A stretch of 33,227 bases of DNA from Bacteroidales bacterium (GTDB lineage: Bacteria; Bacteroidota; Bacteroidia; Bacteroidales; F082), in the NCBI GenBank assembly GCA_029933565.1, contig JAOZNY010000006.1:1-33227 (forward strand), written 5' to 3'. Below are positions 15,092 through 24,503 of this stretch, one piece after another. Positions within the stretch are counted from its first letter, which is position 1. Each line of letters begins with the position of its first letter. Both the position numbers and the translations under genes were made by a program. The notes below the pieces were generated by a model. It worked only from the letters and a program-made list of their open reading frames with translations, had not been told where the DNA came from and ran no database searches.

Positions 15092-16468
15092 ATGGAATTA
15101 CCATTTGCAGAATCATTTAAAATAAAAATGGTGGAGTCGATTAAGCGAAGTACCCGCCAGAACAGAATAAAATGGATTGAAGAAGCGAAGAATAACCTCT
15201 TTAATCTAAGTAGCGACAAGGTTTTTATTGACCTGCTCACCGACTCAGGAACAGGTGCCATGAGCGATAAACAATGGTCGGAAATGATGCTCGGTGACGA
15301 AAGTTACGCAGGAGCGTCATCTTTTTTTAAACTTAAAAATGCAATAAAAGACATTACAGGTTTCGATTATTACCTTCCAACACACCAGGGAAGAGCAGCA
15401 GAAAATGTATTGTTTTCAGCAAAAATTAAAGAGGGAAACCTGGTTCCCGGAAATACCCATTTCGATACCACAAAAGGGCATATTGAATTTAGAAAGGCTT
15501 ATGCTATTGACTGCACTATCGATGAAGCATTTGACACAGCCATCGATCACCCTTTCAAGGGAAACCTTGATTTAATTAAATTGGAGAATGTACTTAAGAG
15601 CAATCCTAAGGAAAATATTCCATTAATTATTGTTACTATTACCTGCAACTCTTCGGGTGGTCAGCCGGTTTCTATGGAAAACCTTAAGGCAGTAAGGCAA
15701 ATGTCTGACAAATATGGAATTCAGGTGTTTTTCGATTCGGCTCGTTTTGCCGAAAATGCATACTTCATTAAAATACGTGAAAAAGGATATGCCCATAAAA
15801 GCATTCGCGAAATAGTTAAGGAAATGTTTTCGTATGCCGATGGAATGACAATGAGTGCCAAAAAGGATGCTATTGTAAATATGGGCGGTTTTATCGGGTT
15901 CAGAAATAAAGACGATTACGATGATGCAAGTGTTTTTAACATTATGTTCGAAGGTTATCTTAGTTATGGAGGAATGTCGGGCCGCGATATGAATGCACTT
16001 GCACAAGGACTCTACGAAGGAACCGAATTTGATTATCTGGAAACAAGGATCTCGCAAGTGGCCTATCTGGGGCAAAAACTTAAAGATTACGGCGTTCCTG
16101 TACAATATCCGTTTGGTGGCCATGCTATTTTTGTTGATGCCAAAAAATTCCTTCCTAACATTCCGAAAGAGGAATATATTGCCCAAACACTTGCTGTTGA
16201 ACTTTATATTGAAGGAGGCGTTCGCGGAGTAGAAATTGGTACATTGCTAGCCGATAGGGATCCTGAGACAGGAATAAACCGATATCCCGAATTAGAGTTA
16301 ATGAGACTTACTATTCCAAGAAGGGTTTATACCAACAACCATATTGACTATGTTGCTGCTGCCCTAATTAATGTTTACGACAGAAGGAATGGTATTACCA
16401 AAGGTTTTAAAATAACTAAGGAAGCACCTATTTTAAGGCATTTTACTGTTAGTTTGGAGAGGGTTTAG
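15092..16468 (+). CDS. tnaA: Tryptophanase
   Basis: A 458-residue PLP enzyme that splits tryptophan to indole, pyruvate and ammonia. FIDLLTDSGTGAMSDKQW, LPTHQGRAAEN, FDSARFAENAYFIK and MSAKKDA (PLP lysine about 258) are fold-I beta-eliminating lyase motifs. Tyrosine phenol-lyase is close, but HFDTTKGH, FDSARFAENA and GVRGVEIGTLLADRDP follow tryptophanase: the phenol-lyase arginine expected in VRSMERG is isoleucine here. The C-terminus LRHFTVSLERV is complete. It stands alone, with no neighbouring tryptophan permease, and a possible attenuator precedes it. Confidence 0.92.
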   Translation: MELPFAESFKIKMVESIKRSTRQNRIKWIEEAKNNLFNLSSDKVFIDLLTDSGTGAMSDKQWSEMMLGDESYAGASSFFKLKNAIKDITGFDYYLPTHQGRAAENVLFSAKIKEGNLVPGNTHFDTTKGHIEFRKAYAIDCTIDEAFDTAIDHPFKGNLDLIKLENVLKSNPKENIPLIIVTITCNSSGGQPVSMENLKAVRQMSDKYGIQVFFDSARFAENAYFIKIREKGYAHKSIREIVKEMFSYADGMTMSAKKDAIVNMGGFIGFRNKDDYDDASVFNIMFEGYLSYGGMSGRDMNALAQGLYEGTEFDYLETRISQVAYLGQKLKDYGVPVQYPFGGHAIFVDAKKFLPNIPKEEYIAQTLAVELYIEGGVRGVEIGTLLADRDPETGINRYPELELMRLTIPRRVYTNNHIDYVAAALINVYDRRNGITKGFKITKEAPILRHFTVSLERV

Positions 16469-16525
16469 GAAAAGCAAAAATAATAAACGTGAATATTATT
16501 TATTTATCGTTAAAAGAAAAAAATT

Positions 16526-17077
16526 ATGGCAAAAAATAACTTTAGCAACTGGTGGACTTTAGCATTTAATGGGGTAATTGCTATTTTATATGGCCTATTG
16601 GCGATTTTTGTTCCACAAACAACCCTACTCACAATAGTAACGTATTTTGGTATTGTAATACTAATAATTGGCCTCGCCATGCTTTTTGGGGTTGTAAACA
16701 ATATGAAAAATAAGCAGTCTTATGCAGGAGATATGATAATTTCAATAGTAACTATTATTATTGGAGGCTTGTTGGTATTTTACACACAAAAGTCACTTGA
16801 AATATTTGTTATTGTAATTGGAAGTTGGGCTATTTTATTGGGCATTTTTCAACTCTTCTTATTAACAAATGATCATTACACAAAATCTACTAAAAACACA
16901 TTTCTTGTAAATGGACTATTAACACTGGCTTTTGGAGTAATGCTTTTTTTCAACCCCTTCGAGGCGGCATCAATAATGCTAGTAATTAGCGGAATACTGG
17001 CTTTTGTATTTGGAATTATCCTAATTTCTATTTCTATGAAAGTTAAAAATCTTACTGATAATCATCAGAATCAGTAA
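16526..17077 (+). CDS. HdeD/DUF308 family membrane protein
   Basis: A 183-residue protein with six hydrophobic helices in pairs: the repeated pattern starting WWTLAFNGVIAILYGLLAIF, then FGIVILIIGLAMLFGVV, and again in the second half (FLVNGLLTLAFGVMLFF). This is the HdeD/DUF308 fold; the E. coli relative is linked to acid resistance, but most members have no known role. The last 26 bases overlap the 3' end of recJ on the other strand, with no terminator between them. Confidence 0.85.
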   Translation: MAKNNFSNWWTLAFNGVIAILYGLLAIFVPQTTLLTIVTYFGIVILIIGLAMLFGVVNNMKNKQSYAGDMIISIVTIIIGGLLVFYTQKSLEIFVIVIGSWAILLGIFQLFLLTNDHYTKSTKNTFLVNGLLTLAFGVMLFFNPFEAASIMLVISGILAFVFGIILISISMKVKNLTDNHQNQ

Positions 17078-18821
17078 ATTTAATATCTAATACCCTTATT
17101 TGAAGGGTGGTACGGCCTTGCCAGGTGTTTTCATCAATATGATAGCAAACACTAAATGCTTTGCCTTCTTTCATTTTATCGTAATGATGGCCTAGGTTAA
17201 ATCCAATTGCAGGAATTGGAGCACCACGCTTAGTAGTTTGAACTACCGAGAATTTTAAGTGTTTTTGTCCGTTCTTACCAACAACCTTTGCATAGCCTGT
17301 GTCAATAACATTATTTGATTGAAAAATTGGCGACATATTTCCCGGGCCAAAAGGTGCAAACTGCTTTAAAATTTTGAAAAAGTTATCGTTAATATCTGAG
17401 ATATCAAGTTCCTGATCTATTTCTATTTCAGGAATCATCATGTCATCAGTAAGTTTTTCGTTGGCATAATCCTCAAATTCTTTTTTAAATTTATCAAAAT
17501 TTTCAGGTTTAAGAGCCAGGCCTGCCGCATAAGTATGTCCACCAAAATGCTCTAAAAGATTACTGGAATTGTCGATACCATCATAAATATCAAACTTTTT
17601 TATTGATCGTGCCGAACCGGTTATCAAATCATCTGACTTAGTAAAGACTATTGAGGGTTTATAAAACCTTTCGATCAAACGTGAAGCAACAATACCAATT
17701 ACACCTTTATGCCAATCAGGACTATAAACAATGGTAGTTTTTTTGCTATTATTAATTGGATTATTTTCAATTTGTTCAATTGCTTCTTTTGTGATATTGC
17801 TATCAAATTCTCGGCGGGTAATGTTTAGTTCATTGATTTGAGCCCCCAATTTCTCGGCATACTCCATATTTGTACTAATCAGCAGCCTCACTGAGTTTGT
17901 AGCATCTTCTATCCTGCCGGCAGCATTAATTCTAGGTCCGAGCGAGAAAACCAAATCGTTAACAGTAATTTCCTTTTTAAAATAGAATTTCGATGATTTT
18001 TCTTCTGCCGGTACGGTTCCCGCCGATTTAAATAATGAACAAATTCCACTTCTTGGATTTTTATTGATTTTATCTAAACCATAAAACGCCAAAATCCTAT
18101 TTTCGCCCGTTATGGGTACAATATCAGCAGCAATACTAACTGCAACTAAATCCAAAAAGTCAAATACCTTTTCTTCATCTAAATTAGTTTTAATTGCTAT
18201 CGCTTGTGCCAGTTTAAAACCTACGCCACAACCCGAAAGTTCTTTAAATGGATAGTTGCAGTCATCCTGCTTGGGGTCGAGCACAGCTGCAGCTGCGGGA
18301 ATTATATCGCCAGGCCGGTGGTGGTCACCAATAATAAAATCAACACCTTTTTCGGTGGCATATTCAACTTTATCAACTGCTTTAATTCCACAATCCAAAG
18401 CAATTATTAGTTTGACCTTATTGCTGGCAGCATAATCAATGCCTTTAAACGAAATCCCATAACCTTCATTGTAGCGGTCGGGAATATAAAATTCAATATT
18501 TTTATAAAAAAGTCTTAAAAAACTATAAACCAAAGAAACAGCTGTGGTACCATCTACATCGTAATCACCGTAAACCATTATCTTTTCGTGTTTCTCAACA
18601 GCCAATATTACCCTTTCAACGGCCTTGTCCATATCTTTCATAAGAAACGGATCGTGTAGTTGGTCGAGTTGGGGGCGGAAAAACCGTTTTGCCTCATCGA
18701 AGTTGGAAACACCTCTTGTGAAAAGTAGACTACCTAACTTTGGGTTAATATTAAGTTCCGAAGACAAGCGCTTAACTTTCTCAATTTCTGCATTTTCGTT
18801 CAATATCCAGCGCTTCTCCAT
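17052..18821 (-). CDS. recJ: Single-stranded-DNA exonuclease RecJ
   Basis: A 589-residue DHH/DHHA1 phosphoesterase that degrades single-stranded DNA 5' to 3' in recombination and mismatch repair. VYGDYDVDGTTAVSL holds the first metal-binding Asp set, LIIALDCGI the next, and GDHHRPG the DHH motif. DHHA1 elements LGPRINAAGRIEDATNSV and EHFGGHTYAAGLAL follow, and the OB-fold tail includes FAPFGPGNMSP. The start MEKRWIL fits the family. The 3' end overlaps the HdeD gene by 26 bases. Confidence 0.95.
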   Translation of the reverse strand: MEKRWILNENAEIEKVKRLSSELNINPKLGSLLFTRGVSNFDEAKRFFRPQLDQLHDPFLMKDMDKAVERVILAVEKHEKIMVYGDYDVDGTTAVSLVYSFLRLFYKNIEFYIPDRYNEGYGISFKGIDYAASNKVKLIIALDCGIKAVDKVEYATEKGVDFIIGDHHRPGDIIPAAAAVLDPKQDDCNYPFKELSGCGVGFKLAQAIAIKTNLDEEKVFDFLDLVAVSIAADIVPITGENRILAFYGLDKINKNPRSGICSLFKSAGTVPAEEKSSKFYFKKEITVNDLVFSLGPRINAAGRIEDATNSVRLLISTNMEYAEKLGAQINELNITRREFDSNITKEAIEQIENNPINNSKKTTIVYSPDWHKGVIGIVASRLIERFYKPSIVFTKSDDLITGSARSIKKFDIYDGIDNSSNLLEHFGGHTYAAGLALKPENFDKFKKEFEDYANEKLTDDMMIPEIEIDQELDISDINDNFFKILKQFAPFGPGNMSPIFQSNNVIDTGYAKVVGKNGQKHLKFSVVQTTKRGAPIPAIGFNLGHHYDKMKEGKAFSVCYHIDENTWQGRTTLQIRVLDIKFTDSDDYQ

Positions 18822-18840
18822 CAGGGGGGTAGTTTAATTC

Positions 18841-18872
18841 GTAAAGATAGCCAATTAAAGAAGGTTTCAAAA
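18841..18872 (-). promoter_or_regulatory. recJ promoter
   Basis: On the minus strand TTTTG (18872-18868), an 18-base spacer and TATCTTTA (18849-18842), one base off TAnnTTTG. It lies about 20 bases before the recJ ATG. Confidence 0.5.
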
Positions 18873-18960
18873 CTCAATATTGACAAAAGAGAGTATATAT
18901 TCTGTTTTTTATCATAACTTTCTTGTTATCAGGGAGCGGAGGTTTGGGGGAGTTTATCGG

Positions 18961-18992
18961 GTTGTTAAGTTATCAAGTTGTCAATGTTACCA
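18961..18992. repeat. Degenerate 8-bp tandem repeat
   Basis: GTTGTTAA, GTTATCAA, GTTGTCAA and TGTTACCAA follow one another between recJ and the permease gene. Four imperfect units; it may be a slippage product. No function is evident. Confidence 0.4.
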
Positions 18993-19028
18993 ACTAAATT
19001 CAGAAAGTGTTACACAGCCTCTTGATTC

Positions 19029-20270
19029 CTAAAAACTAGACCTCATTGCCTCAACAGGGTCAAGACGTGAAGCTGAATATGAAGGTACAAAACCCGAAAC
19101 CAAACCTATTAATGCTGAAACAAAAATTCCTAGAAATACATTTTCAAATGTTAACGTAAGTTCAAAATTAAGCATCGACTCTGAAAAGAAAGTAAGAATA
19201 TAAACTATAAAAAGACCTACAAGTCCACCCATTAGTGAGAGGAAAATTGCTTCAAAAAGAAATTGCAGTAGGATAAAATAATTCTTCGCGCCCAGCGACT
19301 TTTGAATACCAATTTGATTGGTGCGCTCCTTTACAGATACAAACATAATATTGGCTATACCAAACCCACCAACAAGCAACGAAAAACCACCAATTATCCA
19401 TCCTACCATCGCAATAACGGCAAATAACTGGTCGAAGCCTTTACTGATAATATCCGTTTCGTTTATGGCAAAACTATCGTCGGCACGTGGTGGTAATTTG
19501 CGTATTGAGCGCATTATTCCTGTTAGTTCATCTATCATTTGCTGATTTGAAATCCCAGGTTTTGCCATTACGGCTAAGGTTGAACCAATATTTCTTACAT
19601 CCAAAACACTACGTCCATAATTTATTGGTATGAACACCCTATTGTCTTTAGATTCGCCAAAAACACTCTCCCCTTCTTTTTTTGTAACTCCAATTACATC
19701 CAGTTTTCGTCCAAACACTTTTATTTTCCTTCCAATGGGATCTATTCCCTGAAATAACTGGTCGGCTATTTCTGTTCCAATAATGGCAACATTGTTTCCT
19801 CTATGTGTTTCGACTGGTGAAAAATATCTTCCGGCCTCAAGATCGAAAGGAAAAACCTTATTGTAATCCTGCGAAACGGCTATAATAGGCACGTTTTGCA
19901 TTTCATTATTTTTATAGTAAATATTCCGACTTACCCCAAGTATAAATGCCGATGCCTCAACGGTGCTACTTCGCTTTTGCAACTCCTCCATTTCACTTAC
20001 TTTTGGCTCAGGTCTGTTATAATATTTCCACCACGGATAATCGCCACCCATTGCCCATGGCCATTTTTGTATAAAAATAACATTGCTGCCCAATGAGTTT
20101 ATTTCCGATTTAATACTATTTTCCAAACTGTCGAAAACAGTGAATACAGAAATAATAGAAAATATCCCAATCGTAATTCCCAGCAATGAAAGTAAAGTTC
20201 TTACCTTATTCACTACCAGTGCATTTATTGCAAACAAAAAACTCTCGATAAACAGTTTAATAACAATCAT
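19029..20270 (-). CDS. MacB-type ABC transporter permease
   Basis: A 413-residue permease with an N-terminal helix (LRTLLS region, about 20-43), a large extracytoplasmic domain (about 45-280) and three C-terminal helices from GWIIGGFSLLVGGFGIANIMF onward. FVSVKERTNQIGIQKSLGAK is the FtsX-family coupling region, and the end RLDPVEAMRSSF is the usual C-terminus. I place the start at the ATG at 20270 (MIVIKLFIESFLFAINAL); the track adds 23 codons. No MacB ATPase is adjacent; the adaptor fragment at the window's end is 12 kb away and may or may not be related. The substrate is unknown. Confidence 0.88.
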   Translation of the reverse strand: MIVIKLFIESFLFAINALVVNKVRTLLSLLGITIGIFSIISVFTVFDSLENSIKSEINSLGSNVIFIQKWPWAMGGDYPWWKYYNRPEPKVSEMEELQKRSSTVEASAFILGVSRNIYYKNNEMQNVPIIAVSQDYNKVFPFDLEAGRYFSPVETHRGNNVAIIGTEIADQLFQGIDPIGRKIKVFGRKLDVIGVTKKEGESVFGESKDNRVFIPINYGRSVLDVRNIGSTLAVMAKPGISNQQMIDELTGIMRSIRKLPPRADDSFAINETDIISKGFDQLFAVIAMVGWIIGGFSLLVGGFGIANIMFVSVKERTNQIGIQKSLGAKNYFILLQFLFEAIFLSLMGGLVGLFIVYILTFFSESMLNFELTLTFENVFLGIFVSALIGLVSGFVPSYSASRLDPVEAMRSSF

Positions 20271-20414
20271 TGCTTTTTTATTTTTATCTACCCAAACTAA
20301 AGCAAGGGTAATGCAAAAAAATCTTTGTAAAAGTAACACAAGTTTTAATTAATTCTGTTATTTTGCAAAAGCCTTTCAATTAAAATTAAGGAGTCATAAA
20401 AAAACTAATTTGCA

Positions 20415-21932
20415 ATGTCAAAAAAAATCACATCAGCATTAATATCAGTTTTTTACAAAGACGGCTTAAAGCCGGTTCTTGAAAAACTAAACGAACTGGG
20501 TGTTGAAATTTATTCAACTGGTGGAACCTTTGATTTTATCACAAAAAATGACTTCAAGGCTAAAACCATTGAATCGCTCACATCTTACCCCTCAATTTTG
20601 GGTGGCAGAGTAAAGACACTTCACCCTAAGGTTTTTGGTGGAATTTTGGCACGAAGGGAAAACCAAAGTGACATTCAGCAACTGGCCGAATATGAAATTC
20701 CGGAGTTTGACCTTGTAATTGTTGACCTCTATCCATTTGAAGAAACTGTGGCAAATTCTGATAATGAAACTGAGATTATTGAAAAAATTGATATTGGTGG
20801 TATTAGTCTTATCCGTGCTGCTGCCAAAAACCATAAAGATGTTTTAGTTGTTTCCTCTTCATCGCAATATGATGAACTTCTTTCATTGCTTGAAAAAAAC
20901 AATGGAGAAACAGAACTTAGCGACCGAAGATATTTTGCCTCTCAATCATTTAACGTTAGTTCGCATTATGATACTGCCATTTTCAATTGGATGAATAATG
21001 GTGAAATTGACGTTTTTAAATCGAGCAACCAATTACCAAATGTACTTCGCTATGGCGAAAATCCACATCAAAAAGGGGTGTTTTATGGTGAAATGGAAAA
21101 GGTGTTTAAACAACTTCATGGCAAAGCAATTTCGTACAACAACCTACTTGACCTTGAGGCAGCAATAAACCTCATTAACGATTTTGAAGAAACCACTTTT
21201 GCAGTAATTAAACATAATAATGCATGTGGCCTTGCTTCGCGCGAAAAACTTGTTGACGCCTGGAAGGATGCATTGGCTGGCGATCCTGTTTCGGCCTTTG
21301 GTGGTGTATTAACAACCAATAGAAATATTGACAAGGAAACAGCCGAGGAAATAAATAAAATTTTCTTTGAAATAATTATTGCCCCATCTTACGATGATGA
21401 TGCTCTTGAAGTATTAAAGACAAAAAAGAATAGGATTATCCTCGAAAAAGTGGGCTTTGAATTTGGTAATAAACAGTTTCGCTCGATGATGAACGGTGTT
21501 TTGGTTCAGGACAAAGACCAAAAAACTGAAACTGTTGATGATTTGAAAACCGTTACAGCCAGTTCGCCCGACGCAAGGGAAATAGAAGATTTGTTATTTG
21601 CCAATAAACTGGTAAAGCATACCAAATCGAACACCATTGTTTTAGCCAAGAACAAACAGTTGATTGGTTCAGGCACAGGACAAACTTCGAGAGTTGATGC
21701 ACTTAAACAGGCAATTGAAAAAGCACATAATTTTAAGATGGATCTTCAAGGTGCAGTAATGGCTTCAGATGCTTTTTTTCCATTTGCCGATTCTGTTGAA
21801 ATTGCAGGTAAAGCAGGGGTTAAATCTGTTGTTCAGCCAGGAGGTTCTATTCGCGACAAACATTCAATTGAATATTGCAACAACAATAAAATAAGCATGG
21901 TGTTTACAGGAGTTCGCCACTTTAAACATTGA
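20415..21932 (+). CDS. purH: Bifunctional AICAR transformylase / IMP cyclohydrolase
   Basis: A 505-residue purine enzyme for the last two steps to IMP. The N-terminal MGS-like cyclohydrolase domain shows STGGTFDFI, GGRVKTLHP and VDLYPFEETV; the C-terminal transformylase domain has LRYGENPHQKG, VIKHNNACGLA (catalytic Lys-His), DPVSAFGGV and FFPFADSVEIAGKAGV. It ends SMVFTGVRHFKH, the normal C-terminus. Monocistronic between a divergent permease and mreB. Confidence 0.96.
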   Translation: MSKKITSALISVFYKDGLKPVLEKLNELGVEIYSTGGTFDFITKNDFKAKTIESLTSYPSILGGRVKTLHPKVFGGILARRENQSDIQQLAEYEIPEFDLVIVDLYPFEETVANSDNETEIIEKIDIGGISLIRAAAKNHKDVLVVSSSSQYDELLSLLEKNNGETELSDRRYFASQSFNVSSHYDTAIFNWMNNGEIDVFKSSNQLPNVLRYGENPHQKGVFYGEMEKVFKQLHGKAISYNNLLDLEAAINLINDFEETTFAVIKHNNACGLASREKLVDAWKDALAGDPVSAFGGVLTTNRNIDKETAEEINKIFFEIIIAPSYDDDALEVLKTKKNRIILEKVGFEFGNKQFRSMMNGVLVQDKDQKTETVDDLKTVTASSPDAREIEDLLFANKLVKHTKSNTIVLAKNKQLIGSGTGQTSRVDALKQAIEKAHNFKMDLQGAVMASDAFFPFADSVEIAGKAGVKSVVQPGGSIRDKHSIEYCNNNKISMVFTGVRHFKH

Positions 21933-21936
21933 TTCG

Positions 21937-22029
21937 TATATTTGCTGGTTCTGTTTGAACTTTGTTCTTTAAAAAAAATTCACCGCTCAGCGGTTATTAA
22001 CACATTAAAAATTGCAGCATTAAGGCTGC
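21937..22029 (+). promoter_or_regulatory. mreB promoter and hairpin-bearing leader
   Basis: TATATTTG (21937-21944) matches the -7 consensus and predicts a leader of about 90 bases. The leader has two small perfect hairpins: ACCGC-tca-GCGGT (21982-21994) and GCAGC-attaag-GCTGC (22014-22029), the second ending nine bases before the ATG. They could affect translation, or the first may help end purH transcription. Confidence 0.45.
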
Positions 22030-22038
22030 CCACAGAAT

Positions 22039-23061
22039 ATGGGAATGTTTTCGTTTTTAACAAAAGAAATTGCTATTGACCTTGGAACGGCCAATACCAT
22101 CATTATTTACAACGATAAAGTAGTTGTTGATGAGCCATCGATAGTTGCCCTTGAAAGAAATACGGGCAAAATTATCGCAATAGGAAAAAGGGCACAAATG
22201 ATGCATGGCAAAACACACGAAAACATAAAAACCATCAGGCCTCTACGCGATGGTGTTATTGCCGACTTCCAGTCAGCAGAATTTATGATTCGTGAGATGA
22301 TTAAAATGATTGGGATTAAAAGTTGGCTTTTTCCTCCTGCCTTGAAAATGGTAATCTGTATCCCTTCGGGAATAACGGGTGTTGAAGAAAGGGCCGTAAA
22401 AGACTCTGCCGAACAGGCTGGAGCGAAAGACATTAAACTGATACACGAACCAATGGCCGCCGCAATTGGAATTGGCATCGACGTGCTTGAACCAACAGGA
22501 AATATGATTATTGATGTTGGGGGTGGTACAAGCGAAATTGCTGTAATAGCACTGGGTGGTATTGTTAACAATACTTCAATACGCATTGCAGGCGATGATT
22601 TTAATTCCGACATTGAAGAATATATGCGCAAAGAGCATAATATTAATATTGGTGAGCGAACCTCGGAAAGAATAAAAATTGAAGTTGGAGCTGCTATTGA
22701 TGAGTTAGAAAATCCACCCGATGATTACGAAGTACTAGGCAGGGACATGCTTACGGGCATCCCAAAAGGCATAATGGTAAATTATAAAGAAATAGCCCAA
22801 TGTTTGGATAAATCTATTTCAAAAATTGAAGCTGCGGTTCTTAATGCTTTGGAAAATACCCCTCCCGAATTATCGGCAGACATTTATCGTACGGGTATTT
22901 ATCTTGCAGGAGGCGGTTCGATGCTTCGCGGACTTGACAAAAGAATCCACCTTAAAACCAAACTTCCGGTACATGTTGCCGAAGATCCACTTAGGGCTGT
23001 AGCCAGAGGCACAGGAATCGCCCTTAAAAACTTTGATAAATTCACCTTCTTGATTAAATAA
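22039..23061 (+). CDS. mreB: Rod-shape protein MreB
   Basis: A 340-residue bacterial actin that guides lateral wall synthesis. DLGTANTIIY is phosphate loop 1, VGGGTSEIAVIAL phosphate loop 2, and YLAGGGSMLRGLD the adenosine loop. The N-terminal FSFLTKEIAI includes a short amphipathic membrane-contact segment. First gene of mreBCD; full length. Confidence 0.97.
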   Translation: MGMFSFLTKEIAIDLGTANTIIIYNDKVVVDEPSIVALERNTGKIIAIGKRAQMMHGKTHENIKTIRPLRDGVIADFQSAEFMIREMIKMIGIKSWLFPPALKMVICIPSGITGVEERAVKDSAEQAGAKDIKLIHEPMAAAIGIGIDVLEPTGNMIIDVGGGTSEIAVIALGGIVNNTSIRIAGDDFNSDIEEYMRKEHNINIGERTSERIKIEVGAAIDELENPPDDYEVLGRDMLTGIPKGIMVNYKEIAQCLDKSISKIEAAVLNALENTPPELSADIYRTGIYLAGGGSMLRGLDKRIHLKTKLPVHVAEDPLRAVARGTGIALKNFDKFTFLIK

Positions 23062-23080
23062 TAAAACTGATTAAAAACCA

Positions 23081-23896
23081 ATGCGGAATTTATTCATTTT
23101 CCTGTGGAATAATAGGTTTTTGTTGGTGTTTTTAATTTTGGAATTTTTCTCTTTAGCTCTACTTTCAACATCTTATTCTTATCATCGAAGTCTTAGTTTT
23201 AATTTAAGTAGCGATATTTCAGGAGGGTTCCTAAGTAAGGCTGCTAATATTTCAGATTATTTTTTCCTAAAAGAAGTAAACAAAAATCTCCTTAAAGAAA
23301 ATGCTCTTTTAAGAAATCAACTTTCCAGTTCTTTTCTAACAACCGACACAAACATTGTTTTCAGCGATACTCTTTTTCAGTTTATACCTGCCAGAGTTAT
23401 AAGCAACACCACAACTATGCAGTCGAACAGAATAATTGTAGATAAAGGTAAGTTGCATGGTATAGAAAAAGAAATGGGCGTTATTTCAAACAATGGCCTG
23501 GTTGGTATTGTAATTGGTGTTTCAAACCACTATTCAACAATTATGTCGGCTTTGCATCAAAATGCAAATTTCAGTGCAAAAATTAAGGAAAGCGGGCAAT
23601 TAGTAAATGTTTCATGGCCCGGAAAAGATTACAAATTTGGTGAAGTTACAGATATTCCATCGCACATTCAATTGCTAACAGGCGATACAATAATTAGTAG
23701 CGGAAACTCTATTATCTTCCCTGAAGGAGTGATAATTGGAATTATTGAAAACCATGAACAACGTGTGGATAAAGACCTGAGCATTGCCAGTATTAAGTTT
23801 AACGTAGATTTTAACAGCCTTCATTCTGTTTACCTTATTAAAAACATGATGAAGACTGAAATAGACTCACTTTTAATACTAAATAGAAATGAATAA
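23081..23896 (+). CDS. mreC: Rod-shape protein MreC
   Basis: A 271-residue periplasmic scaffold with one N-terminal membrane helix (about 9-28), a coiled-coil (about 50-80, EVNKNLLKENALLRNQL) and the beta-rich C-terminal domain with VDKGKLHGIEKEMGVISNNGLVGIVIGVSNHYS. It links MreB to the wall-synthesis enzymes. Twenty bases after mreB, and it overlaps mreD by eight bases. Confidence 0.93.
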   Translation: MRNLFIFLWNNRFLLVFLILEFFSLALLSTSYSYHRSLSFNLSSDISGGFLSKAANISDYFFLKEVNKNLLKENALLRNQLSSSFLTTDTNIVFSDTLFQFIPARVISNTTTMQSNRIIVDKGKLHGIEKEMGVISNNGLVGIVIGVSNHYSTIMSALHQNANFSAKIKESGQLVNVSWPGKDYKFGEVTDIPSHIQLLTGDTIISSGNSIIFPEGVIIGIIENHEQRVDKDLSIASIKFNVDFNSLHSVYLIKNMMKTEIDSLLILNRNE

Positions 23897-24401
23897 TATA
23901 ATTATCAAAAATATTGTCCGTTTTCTGTTGCTGGTGGTAATTCAGGTATTTCTACTAAACAAAATGAATTTGTTTGGTTACATCACTCCGTTTATTTACA
24001 TGCTCTTCATTATTTTATTGCCACTTAGAACTAATAAACTATTAATACTTTTTCTTGCTTTTTTAACAGGTTTTACCATCGATTTTTTTGGCGACACACC
24101 GGGTCTGCATTCATCGGCAACAGTACTTATAGCTTTTTTACGACCGGGTTTATTAAAAGCCTTTTTTGGGAATATCGAATTTAATTTGGATGAAGAACCC
24201 AATATTATTAAGCTTGGTTTTTTCGGGTTTTTCCGCTATGCTCTTGTAATGGTGATTGTTCATCATTTTTCATTGTTCTTTCTCGAAGTATTAAATTTAT
24301 CCAAAATGGTGTTGATTCTAAAAAATACTCTTTTTAACAGTTTGGCTTCATTATTCCTGATCTACATTTATATTTTTCTATTTACCCGAAACAAGAGTTA
24401 A
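23889..24401 (+). CDS. mreD: Rod-shape protein MreD
   Basis: A 170-residue membrane protein with about five helices. The pattern FGYITPFIYMLFIILLP, then LAFLTGFTIDFFGDTPGLHSSATVLIAFLRP, is typical of Bacteroidota MreD. Last gene of mreBCD, ended by the hairpin at 24411. Confidence 0.9.
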   Translation: MNNIIIKNIVRFLLLVVIQVFLLNKMNLFGYITPFIYMLFIILLPLRTNKLLILFLAFLTGFTIDFFGDTPGLHSSATVLIAFLRPGLLKAFFGNIEFNLDEEPNIIKLGFFGFFRYALVMVIVHHFSLFFLEVLNLSKMVLILKNTLFNSLASLFLIYIYIFLFTRNKS

Positions 24402-24410
24402 AGGATAAAA

Positions 24411-24446
24411 AAAAGACTTGCCTCCAATGGAAGCAAGCCTTTAATT
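24411..24446. terminator. Terminator after mreD, possibly bidirectional
   Basis: AAAGACTTGCCTCC-aat-GGAAGCAAGCCTTT (24412-24442) forms a 14-position stem with two mismatches, with A-runs before and T-rich sequence after. It separates mreD from the convergent peptidase gene. Confidence 0.75.
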
Positions 24447-24503
24447 TAATGTTCTTGAACAGATAATTTTCTAAATCTAAATCACCTTCAAACTATGTAT
24501 TTA

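Noticed and set aside
15623-16186. 187-residue antisense ORF in tnaA
   Set aside because: It is a reverse-strand shadow of a conserved enzyme gene.
15092-16468. Tyrosine phenol-lyase instead of tryptophanase
   Set aside because: The phenol-lyase signature VRSMERG is VRGVEIG here, and HFDTTKGH and FDSARFAENA follow tryptophanase.
20271-20339. Longer N-terminus for the MacB-type permease
   Set aside because: The family begins with a short segment before the first membrane helix, fitting the ATG at 20270; the added residues look like promoter DNA.
22107-22631. 174-residue antisense ORF in mreB
   Set aside because: It is a shadow of mreB codons; low-complexity serine/isoleucine content and no domain.
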